Assembly (NCBI RefSeq): GCF_004379255.2
Contig: NC_056035.1
Span: forward strand, 17,567,902-17,631,901
Length of the DNA: 64,000 nucleotides
DNA from: Salvia splendens
Lineage: Eukaryota > Streptophyta > Magnoliopsida > Lamiales > Lamiaceae
Reading direction: 5' to 3'
The notes under the pieces were generated by a model. It saw only the letters and a program-made list of their open reading frames with translations, was not told the origin of the DNA and ran no database searches. This document shows positions 24,764 to 36,971 of the stretch, piece after piece. A program made the translations under genes and the position numbers. The first letter of the stretch is position 1, and each line of letters starts with the position of its first letter.

Positions 24764-25420
24764 GAGCATTATTCTCCTTTTCAATCAAAACATCCTTTCT
24801 TCTTCTCATTCGTAGGCGTTAGATCTACTAAACCAACGGTCCAGATTGACAATTCCAATGTGTATCTGTGTTGCATTATGGTACCTGTGTGTGTGCATTA
24901 TAAGGCTAAAATAGTAATTGTACAATATTAAAACCGCCAGAATTTGGAAAGGCCATAATTATCGACATTCGAAACTTCAAACTCTTCATTCTCGTCATTA
25001 AACGCTGAACACCAAATCTGCCAACTCTCCACTCTCTCCACTATCGCCGCTCCCCAAACCCTAGATCTGTGAAAAAATTGCAACGCTTTAGAGTAATCCA
25101 CCGCAAGTGTCCACAATTTCATCCCACATCCGTCGTCGTTCGTAACAACGAAACCCTACCGGCATCAGGGTACGTTTCTGTGCTTTATTTATTGAGTTTG
25201 TGCGATACCTATACCGTGAAACAGCGACAAATGTGGCAGGACAATAAATTCTCACCGGAATTTATAGATTTGGGTCTAAAAGCATGAATTTTGATTGCCG
25301 AGTGTGTTATATAGTCTGTGTTGACATTGCTCTGTATCCGAATGTGTTTCATTTAATCTGGTTATGCGAGCATTGTTTGTTTTTTAATTTTGATTTCGTT
25401 ATTGCCAGACAGATAGAATA

Positions 25421-27743
25421 TGTCACGCCCGCATTTTCTAAGGATAGAAAACACGGTTGATCGCGACTAGGGGAGGATTAAAGAAGCGGGGAAGAAAGGG
25501 GAAAACGACACAAATCGACCATAGCTCGAAACAAATGGGAATAGTTCGAATAAAATAAGAGTGTCTCAACAATCAACAACTCAAAAGAAACAATATTTAG
25601 CGGAAGCATTTCGAGAGTAGAATAATGCTATGTATGAAGACACAACATATTCTTGACATTTGGTAGACATTCTTCACTTTTATGCTCAACACCCACCGCG
25701 CTCGTCACCGCTCAACCTGCACATAGGGAAAACACATGCAGGGCTGAGTACTTGATGTACTCAGTGAACAAATGCCGAAAATAGTTGATAAAAGTTATGT
25801 CATCCATACCATTGTGAACTCGAGTTTTACATTTAGAAAAGAGATATCATCGAGTATCAAAAAACAGTTTCATAGTCTGGCCAGGCAAAACAATCTCCTC
25901 ACTTTCTCAACAACCAATCATTCACATCCTCTTACCATAGTGCGACGAAAGTGTGGCCACACTATTCGCCCACGAGACCGGCCGACTAGCAAGGACGACT
26001 CACGATCCCATATGTGTACACAGCCTGATAGGGTTTGTGGCCCTACTCAGACCCGAATTCGTTTAACATAGCCCTATAGCCTAATGGAGCGAACTCACAA
26101 ACTAGGCATCAGGCGACAATCTCATCACTTAGCCCTATAGCCTAATGGAGCGAACTCACAAACCAGGCATCAGGCGACAATCTCATCATTAAAACACACA
26201 TGGCATGACATAACAATTTAAACCACCCTTATTCCACCATAATCATACTTTTGAAAGCGTAAATGAGTTTAGTAAAAGAAAGCCCACCTCGTTTGTTTAA
26301 TCCGAAAACACTTTCTTTCCCTTGCGATCACGATTCACTTGCGATGTTTCACCTTTAAAAATTTACATAGCACATATATCAACATATTTTCCAATCACAT
26401 AAATCACATCATAACATACATCTTTGCATATCCTATCACTTCATCACATATATAATTTCATTTGAAAACTGGCAGCACAGCGCAACGATTTTATAAAAAT
26501 CATTTAAAAATCATCCGACTTCCGTTGGGGCTAAAACTTTACCACAATACAGAAGACTCATCAAAGGACTTCCAGTTAAAATTTCATGTCCAAATACCCC
26601 TTTTAGGTCAGTCAAAACAACCACGTAACCTACTGGTCGAGAAAACATTTTCGGCAGAGTTGCGCAGTTAACTTCAAAAATTCACCAAAAATTCATTCTT
26701 AATCCAAAAGGGTTGAAATTTACACACAACATAGAAGACATCATGAAGTTTACTCAGGAAAAAGAATTGGTCAAAACGGAGTTCATTTGGTCGGTCAAAA
26801 ACGTGTCGGAACTTACTGTTCGGAATTCGTCTAGCAGACGAGCGGTGCCATCGCTGTTCGGCCCGTTGCTGCACGTTGTTGCTGTTGTTGGCTGCTGCAC
26901 AGAGCCGGGAGACGCTGCTGTCGCGCGTCCAGATTCTCCATATCGCGTCGGTGCTCACGCCGGCGCCTCTGCTTGTCGGTTAGCTGCTGCTAGACGTCGA
27001 CAGTTGCTGTGCAGAAGGTTTGCCGTCGATCCGTCGGGTTCGTTCAGCGTCATCGCTGCCGGGAGATGCCGTTGTAGCCGCTGCTCCGTCGCCGCTGGGA
27101 GACGCTGTCGCTCGCCTATCCTCCGTCGCACGCCGCGTGGGGTCACCGCTGTCCGTAAGCAAAATTCGCTGTTGCTCTCGACTCCGAGACCTCGCTGTGC
27201 CATTGCTGTCGGCGTACCCCTCTCAAAAGGATTGAAATCCTCCTCTCATCAACCGCTGCCTCACTCTTTTCTCCCCTCACCTCTCGGTTTTCTTCTCTCC
27301 AAATTGGATGTGTGAAACGTGAAATATGTGGAGTTGGAAACTGATGTGGGAGGAATATATATTGTTTAGAATTAGTGGGGAAATCTCTAAAAGCAAAGTC
27401 ATGAATGGCCGTTGTGATGTTTGTGGTGGTGGAGGTAGTGGAATAGAGTATATAATTTCTTGTTGAGATAATGGAATAGATAGTGGGATTTAAAAGTGTA
27501 GTGGAATAAAAGAAAAATCTTTGGGCTTCTCCAAAATTGGCTCAAACAGAAAGAAATAAAATGCCTTTTGGGCTCAACACAATTGGGTTTTAAATTGGGT
27601 TAGAAAAATAAATGTTTGGTGGCCCAAAAGGTAAAATTCTTCTCCCGAAAAAAAAATATAACAAGGTCGTAAAATTTCCAAGTGCACAAACGACGGTCCT
27701 TTCAAGAACACAATAAAAGAGTAGAAAAAGTCGGGGTGTTACA
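25421..27743 (-). repeat. LTR (left, 3') of young retrotransposon
   Basis: 2323 bp. The one substitution I noticed against the other LTR is A at 25557 versus C at 28792. It contains a 61-bp tandem duplication (unit AGCCCTATAGCCTAATGGAG, near 26069-26190). The open frame at 26713..27315 recurs in both LTRs, is low-complexity and is not credible as a protein. Confidence 0.95.
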
Positions 27744-28655
27744 ATCTACCCACCTTAACAAAAATTTCGTCCCGAAATTTGCTTACGTCCTTCGAATGGT
27801 TCGCACCTAGCTTGCTCCAAAGTTTCACGCAATTCCAAGAAAAAGTTTCATGGTCCACCGGCCTCCATTCGCACTCTCGATCTCCTTGTCTCGTCGTGCC
27901 TCGATCAATTTAGGGGTTCACCCCAAACTTTCAGATTCTCGTTGGTTTTCATCGCTCGGGAAAGCGCTAGATAAATTGTCAACTTACAACTATGGTTCGC
28001 GCATGTTGCATCTAGCTTAGTCTTAGGCACTCTAAGTTCACAACATATTTTATCAACTCATAGATCAACAAATATCACATTTAAAGTCATCATACTTCAA
28101 ATAACAAGTATAATACCCAACATTTCGCTTCCCAGAACCCAGTGCTTTCACATTTCACATCTACTTTCAAAACAACAATTTTCTTCAAAACTCACACTTT
28201 TCTCAAATATTTCAACATCTCACTTTCAACTTTGAAGTACAAGTTTTGACTCAAAACTCAAAACATACTTGAACATCAACTTTCATCTTTCATGTAAAAA
28301 CAAACAATCCATCGTCCCTCATCAAAACTCATTCCTTTCTCAAACATCAACAAATACTCTTCTCAACCCGAAATCAATCCCTCGCAGAAAGATTCTACTT
28401 CATCTTTCTTGTAAAAAAAATTCCTCCTCTTTCTTTCTCAATTTTTTTTTTCGTCGTCCTTTCTTCGAAACTTTTTCATAAAAATTTTCACATAAACAAA
28501 AAAATATATTACCTCATTCTTGGTTGAGCGTGGCGAAGTGGGATGTTGAGCCTTCCAAATTTAACCTTCTTTAAGTCTAGCGAAACAAGTCTAAACTAAG
28601 ACTGAAAAAGACTCTCGGGTCCAGAGCGGAAAGAAAAATTGCTCTGATACCATTC
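27744..28655 (-). other. Internal region of young retrotransposon, non-coding
   Basis: 912 bp between the LTRs. It has a purine tract at its left edge and a Met-tRNA primer-binding site at its right edge. The rest is CAA/TTTC-rich and codes for nothing recognisable. Confidence 0.85.
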
Positions 28656-30978
28656 TGTCACGCCCGCATTTTCTAAGGATAGAAAACACGGTTGATCGCG
28701 ACTAGGGGAGGATTAAAGAAGCGGGGAAGAAAGGGGAAAACGACACAAATCGACCATAGCTCGAAACAAATGGGAATAGTTCGAATAAAATCAGAGTGTC
28801 TCAACAATCAACAACTCAAAAGAAACAATATTTAGCGGAAGCATTTCGAGAGTAGAATAATGCTATGTATGAAGACACAACATATTCTTGACATTTGGTA
28901 GACATTCTTCACTTTTATGCTCAACACCCACCGCGCTCGTCACCGCTCAACCTGCACATAGGGAAAACACATGCAGGGCTGAGTACTTGATGTACTCAGT
29001 GAACAAATGCCGAAAATAGTTGATAAAAGTTATGTCATCCATACCATTGTGAACTCGAGTTTTACATTTAGAAAAGAGATATCATCGAGTATCAAAAAAC
29101 AGTTTCATAGTCTGGCCAGGCAAAACAATCTCCTCACTTTCTCAACAACCAATCATTCACATCCTCTTACCATAGTGCGACGAAAGTGTGGCCACACTAT
29201 TCGCCCACGAGACCGGCCGACTAGCAAGGACGACTCACGATCCCATATGTGTACACAGCCTGATAGGGTTTGTGGCCCTACTCAGACCCGAATTCGTTTA
29301 ACATAGCCCTATAGCCTAATGGAGCGAACTCACAAACTAGGCATCAGGCGACAATCTCATCACTTAGCCCTATAGCCTAATGGAGCGAACTCACAAACCA
29401 GGCATCAGGCGACAATCTCATCATTAAAACACACATGGCATGACATAACAATTTAAACCACCCTTATTCCACCATAATCATACTTTTGAAAGCGTAAATG
29501 AGTTTAGTAAAAGAAAGCCCACCTCGTTTGTTTAATCCGAAAACACTTTCTTTCCCTTGCGATCACGATTCACTTGCGATGTTTCACCTTTAAAAATTTA
29601 CATAGCACATATATCAACATATTTTCCAATCACATAAATCACATCATAACATACATCTTTGCATATCCTATCACTTCATCACATATATAATTTCATTTGA
29701 AAACTGGCAGCACAGCGCAACGATTTTATAAAAATCATTTAAAAATCATCCGACTTCCGTTGGGGCTAAAACTTTACCACAATACAGAAGACTCATCAAA
29801 GGACTTCCAGTTAAAATTTCATGTCCAAATACCCCTTTTAGGTCAGTCAAAACAACCACGTAACCTACTGGTCGAGAAAACATTTTCGGCAGAGTTGCGC
29901 AGTTAACTTCAAAAATTCACCAAAAATTCATTCTTAATCCAAAAGGGTTGAAATTTACACACAACATAGAAGACATCATGAAGTTTACTCAGGAAAAAGA
30001 ATTGGTCAAAACGGAGTTCATTTGGTCGGTCAAAAACGTGTCGGAACTTACTGTTCGGAATTCGTCTAGCAGACGAGCGGTGCCATCGCTGTTCGGCCCG
30101 TTGCTGCACGTTGTTGCTGTTGTTGGCTGCTGCACAGAGCCGGGAGACGCTGCTGTCGCGCGTCCAGATTCTCCATATCGCGTCGGTGCTCACGCCGGCG
30201 CCTCTGCTTGTCGGTTAGCTGCTGCTAGACGTCGACAGTTGCTGTGCAGAAGGTTTGCCGTCGATCCGTCGGGTTCGTTCAGCGTCATCGCTGCCGGGAG
30301 ATGCCGTTGTAGCCGCTGCTCCGTCGCCGCTGGGAGACGCTGTCGCTCGCCTATCCTCCGTCGCACGCCGCGTGGGGTCACCGCTGTCCGTAAGCAAAAT
30401 TCGCTGTTGCTCTCGACTCCGAGACCTCGCTGTGCCATTGCTGTCGGCGTACCCCTCTCAAAAGGATTGAAATCCTCCTCTCATCAACCGCTGCCTCACT
30501 CTTTTCTCCCCTCACCTCTCGGTTTTCTTCTCTCCAAATTGGATGTGTGAAACGTGAAATATGTGGAGTTGGAAACTGATGTGGGAGGAATATATATTGT
30601 TTAGAATTAGTGGGGAAATCTCTAAAAGCAAAGTCATGAATGGCCGTTGTGATGTTTGTGGTGGTGGAGGTAGTGGAATAGAGTATATAATTTCTTGTTG
30701 AGATAATGGAATAGATAGTGGGATTTAAAAGTGTAGTGGAATAAAAGAAAAATCTTTGGGCTTCTCCAAAATTGGCTCAAACAGAAAGAAATAAAATGCC
30801 TTTTGGGCTCAACACAATTGGGTTTTAAATTGGGTTAGAAAAATAAATGTTTGGTGGCCCAAAAGGTAAAATTCTTCTCCCGAAAAAAAAATATAACAAG
30901 GTCGTAAAATTTCCAAGTGCACAAACGACGGTCCTTTCAAGAACACAATAAAAGAGTAGAAAAAGTCGGGGTGTTACA
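28656..30978 (-). repeat. LTR (right, 5') of young retrotransposon
   Basis: Second 2323-bp LTR, offset 3235 bp from the first, with the same 61-bp internal tandem duplication. It ends GGGGTGTTACA and is followed by GAATA. Confidence 0.95.
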
Positions 30979-30982
30979 GAAT

Positions 30983-31028
30983 ATGCCTAAGCGAGGACGT
31001 CCACGCTCACAACCATCCCAAGTTGCAG
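30983..31028 (+). pseudogene. First-exon-like ORF start in element A (AT-hook-like)
   Basis: ATG at 30983 opens MPKRGRPRSQPSQVA and runs 46 nt to the donor G|GTAAAT. KRGRPR resembles an AT-hook DNA-binding core. The ATG overlaps the retrotransposon's target duplication, so the insertion cut the gene at its start codon. An acceptor-like TTGCCAG lies before the left LTR at about 25402..25408. No later exon was identified, so this is a remnant of the element's own gene or of a captured one. Confidence 0.45.
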
Positions 31029-31079
31029 GTAAATTTGCGGCTCTGCTTTTGGAATTCAATATCTTATAGGTCGATTTTG

Positions 31080-33010
31080 TGGTACGATTGTTCCATGTTT
31101 GCTTAATGCAGTATGCCTATATGTAAGTGTCATTATGTGCATTATATGATGCATTATGTAGGCTGTGCTGATTATAACTGACTAGATTCATACAATATTA
31201 TACTTATGAATTAACTATGTTGTTCTATGCATTATGCTGTTGATATTATGTAGTAATACGGGGACTGACTCTGTGGTTTAAGCAACTCTGTCAAAGTTTA
31301 CATATTGGTATTGTGTGGTGTGGGAGGTGCATTATGATTCCGTAACAATGCATTTGGTGGAATGTATGACTGAGCATGAGTTGCAGACTTGATATGGTAT
31401 ACTAGTCTTCGTGTGTATTACATGTGCATTTGTGGGTGTACACAACGCATTGTGTGGTGTTTATGGTTAAGCCTTACACTTATGCACAATTATGTGTATG
31501 CATTATTTATTGTGGTCTATGCAGTATGTTACTTGATATCTGCATTATCTGCTTTGGCAAACACATTATAGGTAGTATTTTTGCAAGATATGTTGTACCT
31601 GAACGGGTACTGATTCTGTGGTGTAAGCAACTCTGTCAAAGTTTACATATTGTTATTGTTTGGTGTGGGAGGTGCATTATGAAGCCGTGTTTATGCATTT
31701 GGTGTAGTGTGTGGCTGACCTTGAGTTTTAGTGTTGATATGGTATACTAGTCTTTGTGTGTATTACATGTGCATTATTGGGTGAACTCAATGCATTATGT
31801 ATATATGTAAGTGGCATTATGTGGCGTAACTTATGCATGATTTAGGGTGGTTTTTTGTTAAGCACTACACTTAGGCACAATTAATTTTGTGCATTATCTA
31901 TTGTGGACCGAGCATTGTGTTTCATGATATCTGCATTATTCTGGGTATAATATGTATTAATACGTGTTGTGACTTTGTCAAAGTGTGCATATGGTTATGT
32001 TATGGATTAGTTATTTTGGAATGTGCATTATATATCATATATTGTGCATTATGATGTCTTTAGCAGGCATAAATACGTTAAGTGGCTTAGATGTTTAAGA
32101 AACTCAGACAAGCTTCAATATGGTTACTCATGCGTTTGGGTAGTGCATTATGAAGCTGTGATGTATTGTTGACATTGGTTACTAGTTATTTGGTGTAATA
32201 TGTATGCATTTTTCGGTGTACAAAATGCATTATGGGAGGTATTGTGTCTATGGCTTAATCAACTCAATTTCAATTTACATATGTGCATTATTGGGTTTAG
32301 GCAGTGCATTATATGCAGTATATTATGCATTATGGGAGGTATTGTGTCTATGACTTAATCAACTCAATTTCAACTTACATATGTGCATTATTGGATTTAG
32401 GCAGTGCATTATGCAGTATGTAATTGTCATTATATGCAGTATATTATGCATTATTGGGGGTATTGTGTCTCTGACTTAATCAACTCAATTTCATCTTAAA
32501 TATGTGCATTATTTACCCGAGTCTGTGCATTATGTATGAAGTAGTTGTCATTGTTTGCAATCTAGTAGGCATTTTGATAATTATTGCGTAGATGGGTGAA
32601 TTGCTGCTTACCACATCTCAAAAGTTTGCAATCTAGTAGGCATTTTGATAATTATTGCGTAGATGGGTGAATTGCTGCTTACCACATCTCAAAAGTTTGC
32701 TTGTACATTATTTGTTTGAAACTGTACATTATTTATGTGGTACTGTTCCATAATTGTCATTTATTATGCAATATTCGACTGACTCTGTACATTTTGGTTG
32801 TAGTAGTAAATATTATTTAGCTGATATTATGCATTATAAGATTTCATGCGTACGTGGTTGAAAGGGTATTAACGAGAGTTCAAAAAAAATGTTTAGTATT
32901 ACTCATTTGTGCATTATTTTAAAGAATCTGTGCATTCTGTAACCAATAGTATGCATTATATAACTTATATTATGCATTATTGTATTTTGTAATAGTAAAA
33001 GTCTGATATT
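31080..33010. repeat. TGCATTAT word array in element A
   Basis: Over about 1.9 kb the octamer TGCATTAT and close variants recur dozens of times at irregular spacing, mostly on the plus strand, within blocks such as GTGCATTATG. It is not a simple tandem repeat. No coding potential was seen. Confidence 0.85.
32553..32694. repeat. 71-bp tandem duplication in element A
   Basis: The unit beginning GTTTGCAATCTAGTAGG occurs at 32553 and 32624 without visible mismatches. Confidence 0.9.
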
Positions 33011-33359
33011 TAATTTTGATGATTCCATATCAGAGAAGCTGCTACGACTGGAAATCGATGAATCAGTCATGATGTTATTCCAGTAGCCCTAACACAAAAA
33101 TATAGGGAACGATTGGTCGAGGCAGACCCAAGCACGGCTCTAGAACATAGTGAGCAGAAGAAAGCCAGGGAGAGAAAGATCGACCATCTCTATTGTCGAC
33201 AAACCCCGTCTGAGTTTCTAAACTGTAGTATATTATTATTGTACATTCCATTAAGTGTGTGTGCATAATAATGAAAACCTTCAACGCTAACAAAGTACAA
33301 TATCAGTTTCGTAATATATTTTGAGATGCATTGTTTGTCAAGTATTTTGCATTATTATG

Positions 33360-34620
33360 TACATACTACACCCTAGCCCCTAGGCTGGCTAAACCCTAAG
33401 GGAAAACAAGAAACGTGCGATAAACATCGAAACACGACACAACTTAAGGATAAATGTTCATTACATATCACAAATAATGCATTACAAAAACTAAACTACG
33501 CATTATACTATACAATATGTACATTATGTATATCAGTTAACAAAATACCTACGCGCTATTCATGTGCAACCCAAGATGAATTACCGCAGCTCGTGTATTT
33601 GGACAACATTTTTTAGACTTAGAACATACTACACCCTAGCCCCTAGGCTTGTTAAACTCTTAGGGAAAACAAGAAACGTGCGCCAAACATCGAAACACGG
33701 TTGTGTTAAAACATGTCGCCCATTTTTGAGTATTTGTCCTATAGGTTTCGTTTAATGGTGTTGGGTTGCCCAATTCTGGGAAATAGGGGTGTATTATAGG
33801 GTGTGACACATAACCGCTATGAAGGACCGCGTGTATGAGACAATTATTTAGGGTGTAGATATCGGACTGGCTAGGGTAGTAGTTTAAACCGATACGAATA
33901 ATGCACCACATGGTAACGAGTAATGGATATTATTGACTATATAATGCTCAATATGTGAACTGCAATGCATAAGAACAAGTTGTACCGTGTTACGATGTTT
34001 GACACACGTTTCTTGTTTCCCCTAAGGGTTTAATAAGCTTAGGGGCTAGGGTATAGTACGTAGACATTAATAACAAATTGTAAACCGATACGAATAATGC
34101 ACCAAATTGTAACGAGTAATGGATATTATTGACTATAAAACCTACGCGCTATGCATGTGCACCCCCTAGCCCCTAGGCTTGTTAAACCCTTAGGGAAAAT
34201 AAGAAACGTGAACCAAACATCGAAACACGTCACAACTTAAATTAAACGGGTCAGGATTAATGGTCATTACATATCACAAATAATGTATTACATAAACTAA
34301 ATTGCGCATTATACTATATAATATGTACATCATCTATATCAGTAAAAAAACCTACGCGCTATGCATGTGCAACCCCATCTGAATTACTGCAGCTCGTGTA
34401 TTTGGACAACGTTTTTTAGACTTAGAACATACTACACCCTAGCCTCTAGGCTTGCTAAACCCTTAGGGAAAACAAGAAACGTGCGCCAAACATCGAAATA
34501 CGACACAACTTAAATTAAATGGGTCAGGATACATGTTCATTATATATCACAAACAATGCATTACATAAACTAAACTACTCATTATACTATACAATAGGTA
34601 CATTATGTATAGATGTTCAT
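33360..34620. repeat. Shuffled direct and inverted module repeats in element A
   Basis: The module CCCTAGCCCCTAGGCT with its flank GGGAAAACAAGAAACGTGCG appears near 33371, 33634, 34164 and 34437 (the last with one change), and inverted near 34020-34055. A second module, CCTACGCGCTATGCATGTGC, recurs near 33548, 34141 and 34350. Copies are close but not identical. Confidence 0.8.
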
Positions 34621-34813
34621 TCATGGTTCAGCACAACAACCACCAAACTATAATAAAGACAACCACCAAATTCGAGGTCCTCAACAACAATTCTACTAAA
34701 CCCTTTATCCAAGACTTCCAACAACTGTGCCGATCCAATTTCAATCAACCAAAGCACAAAAAAATAATATTAAATTAAATTTTCAAAATTTCCAAAAACA
34801 AAAGAGTACAAAC

Positions 34814-35008
34814 CAAGAAGCAAATTGTACACTCCTCAAGATCACAGGCAGTATCATCATCACCAGGGTAGCAAGGTGCCAGCTTGGAGTCGAGAATCAG
34901 CTTCCGGAGCTTCTTATGATCCACATCTCTGTGTTGGTACAACCCCTGAGGCCTAGTGTACTTCTCATCCACCACCTGCCGCCTCCTCCCCCCCAATTTA
35001 TTCCCCAT
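34814..35008 (-). pseudogene. Captured exon 1 of DA2/GW2-type E3 ubiquitin ligase
   Basis: ATG at 35008 starts [20 protein letters not shown] and runs 65 codons to [11 protein letters not shown], followed by a GT donor. This matches the N-terminus of plant DA2/GW2 RING ligases, which limit seed and organ size, up to the first cysteines of the RING. The RING cysteine region normally reads ECPICFL; here proline is threonine. No further exon (YYPSLNRSRC block) is found to the left, where element repeats begin, so this is a captured fragment inside element A, probably with its 5' UTR (to about 35490). Transcription is possible, but a working ligase is not. Confidence 0.8.
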
Positions 35009-35643
35009 CACCAATACCTCTCGATTTTCCCCCAAATGTTTCACAATCAGAGCAAAATTCTCACTCAATCGCATCCAAGCATGTCGTAAAACAAATAAAT
35101 GGGAGAAAGAAACGCCAATTACACTCAAAATAAACACAGATTTTCGGAATAAATTGGAATTCAATTAAACCTTGGAATTCAATGACAATAATTCACAGGT
35201 AAATTACACATCCTTTATATTGGAGAGGGGAGGGAGAGAGAGTTGAACAAGATATATCTACTAGATTCGGTGTTTACGCCACGGATTAAAGAAATTGCAG
35301 CTACTGCCACAGAGAAGAACAGAACAGAGACGGATATAACACTGAGGAATTGTGAACGGAAGAGTGCCTGAGCGAAAACAACAATTGCAGAGAGGGAGTA
35401 GGGAGATATTCACGTCTAGAGCGAGTGGCACGGATGAATAACCGTGAAGATCTTCAAAGGAGTAAATTAAGGAAGTTGCCATAACCAATAAAAATATTGA
35501 TTACCAACTTTGACCTTTTCGGGTTTTTTAATCATTAAATTTAATGATTCAACCCATTAATATAGGCCATAGGATATAGGAAATCAACGGCTGAGATCAA
35601 AAAGGAAATAGGAGAAAATATGAGAAAAGGAAATGAATACATC

Positions 35644-35645
<2 letters not shown>

Positions 35646-35693
<48 letters not shown>
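35646..35693. repeat. (TA)n between elements A and B
   Basis: A TA run of about 47 bp separates the CCC end of A from the GGATTG start of B. Confidence 0.95.
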
Positions 35694-35695
<2 letters not shown>

Positions 35696-36204
35696 ATTGT
35701 ATTCAAATCCTTTTCTCCCCTTAGATTTAAATTCCTTCTTAAATTGGACCGTTAGATTTGGAGGATGGACGATCCGGATTACATTCCTAGCTAATCATCC
35801 CGTAGTTCATTATTTAGTGTATTTCGTGCATTATGAGGGTGAATTAGTAATTTCGTGCATTATGAGGGCGAATTAGTTCATTATTTGGCATAATCTATTC
35901 ATTATTAATTATTCCATTTGTTATTCGACAATTAAAAACAGAGATGAACATAATGCATGCACATAGGCAAATAATGTAAGCACATCGGCTAATAATGAAT
36001 AGATTATACCAAATAATGAACTAATTCACCCTCATAATGCACGAAATAACAAATAATCACCCTCGTAATGCACGAAATACACTAAATAATGAACTACGGG
36101 ATGATTATTTGGAATGTAATCCGGATCGTCCATCCTCCAAATCCAACGGTCCAATTTAAGAAGGAACTTAAATCTAATGGGAGAAAAGGAGTTTAACACT
36201 ACCC
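35694..36204. mobile_element. (TA)n-flanked element B, foldback type
   Basis: 511 bp with TIRs of well over 100 bp (GGATTGTATTCAAATCC... against the inverse of ...AACACTACCC; both include CCTTCTTAAATTGGACCGTT). The core repeats GTGCATTATGAGGG and TTCATTATTT in inverse orientation, so nearly the whole element folds back. It is non-coding. Confidence 0.85.
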
Positions 36205-36226
36205 TATATATATATATATATATATA
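36205..36226. repeat. (TA)n between elements B and C
   Basis: A 22-bp TA run shared as the border of two elements. Confidence 0.95.
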
Positions 36227-36480
36227 CAGAGTAGTGATCTAAGGCAAGTGCCTACTAATTACATAACTAGAGAACAAATTACAGCCACAAGATTAAGAAA
36301 ATCAAGGGCTAGTATTAATACATGTAATTTTAAAATTTAAAGGAGAAATTAGTTCCCTCTCTCACAAATTAACTCCACAATAACAAAGCGGGGGTATAAT
36401 GGTCATTGACATCTAAAAAAACTCCAGTCACAAACCCCTCCCCCGTTTCCCGTTTCCAGTTCAATCAGATTGGCGGAGCC

Positions 36481-36732
36481 ATGGAGAAAAAGGCGAGTTC
36501 TACTTCGATGTTCTCGATGTTCTTCAAGAGGCTGAACAAGAAGGGGAGCGGCGGGGGCAGTGCGTGGCGGTGGAAGTTGAAGACCTCTGCGGGATTGAGG
36601 TGGAAGAAGAGGTTCAATTTGCACCTCTGGTTTATAGATGATGTCCTCTTCAAAGTCGTTTCCGCGTTCGAAGCAGTGTGTTTGGTCTCCGCGCTCAGTT
36701 TCTTCTTCCTCTGCTGCGGATGCCATTTCTGA
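36481..36732 (+). CDS. Small membrane protein ORF carried by element C
   Basis: An intact 83-codon ORF starts MEKKASSTSMFSMFFKRLNKK. It has a serine/lysine-rich N-terminus, a basic middle with WRWKLK and RWKKRF, and one hydrophobic C-terminal segment ending CLVSALSFFFLCCGCHF. It resembles a family of short uncharacterised plant transmembrane proteins with a conserved FFFLCCGCH-type C-terminus. It lies 250 bp inside element C, so it may be a captured host gene rather than a native locus. A start at 36481 is favoured over the longer open frame from 36409 because the family motif begins there. Function is unknown. Confidence 0.6.
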   Translation: MEKKASSTSMFSMFFKRLNKKGSGGGSAWRWKLKTSAGLRWKKRFNLHLWFIDDVLFKVVSAFEAVCLVSALSFFFLCCGCHF

Positions 36733-36971
36733 TCTCAATTTCATATTTTCTTCTTCTCACGGGTAATCAAATCAAATCGACGCACACGCTCATGGTTTTT
36801 GGAGATGAATTTTCAGTGTGTGCTAACCGACTCAAGGATTTGCTACGTTCTATTCAGTTACATCATGATGTTGGTGATTATTGCTGATGAATTTTGTGTT
36901 TTTTTTGTTTTTGTTTTTCGTTTTCCTCTTTCTCTTCTCTTCTCCCTAGATTTATATATGTGTAAAGGTTA

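Larger units (their letters stand above)
25421..30978 (-). mobile_element. Young non-autonomous LTR retrotransposon
   Basis: Two 2323-bp LTRs (25421..27743 and 28656..30978; TGTCACGCC...GTGTTACA) surround 912 bp of internal DNA, with the 5-bp target duplication GAATA at 25416..25420 and 30979..30983. The element is on the minus strand: the inverse of TGGTATCAGAGCAAT, complementary to initiator methionine tRNA, lies at about 28637..28653, and a purine tract (inverse of ATCTACCCACCTTAAC) at 27744. There is no gag or pol; this is a LARD-like element mobilised in trans. Near-identical LTRs mean recent insertion. Confidence 0.95.
24761..35645. mobile_element. (TA)n-flanked element A with captured DNA
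   Basis: The element starts GGGGAGCATTATTCTCC after (TA)n and ends ATACATCCC before (TA)n. The ends form an imperfect inverted repeat (CTCCTTTTC... against the inverse of ...GAAAAGGAAATG). Without the nested LTR retrotransposon it is about 5.3 kb. In order it holds a CT-rich 5' leader (about 24990-25160), a first-exon-like ATG segment at 30983, a long stretch dense in the word TGCATTAT, a repeated module region (33.4-34.6 kb), and exon 1 of a DA2-type gene in inverse orientation. No transposase was recognised. Confidence 0.7.

Noticed and set aside
26713..27315. 200-codon open frame present twice (also 29948..30550)
   Set aside because: It lies inside the two LTR copies of one retrotransposon, is low-complexity Arg/Ser/Val-rich and overlaps frames on the other strand. 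The duplication is explained by the LTRs, not by a gene family.
34727..35089. Plus-strand frame of 120 codons
   Set aside because: Antisense shadow of the captured DA2 exon, which has a clear family match on the minus strand.
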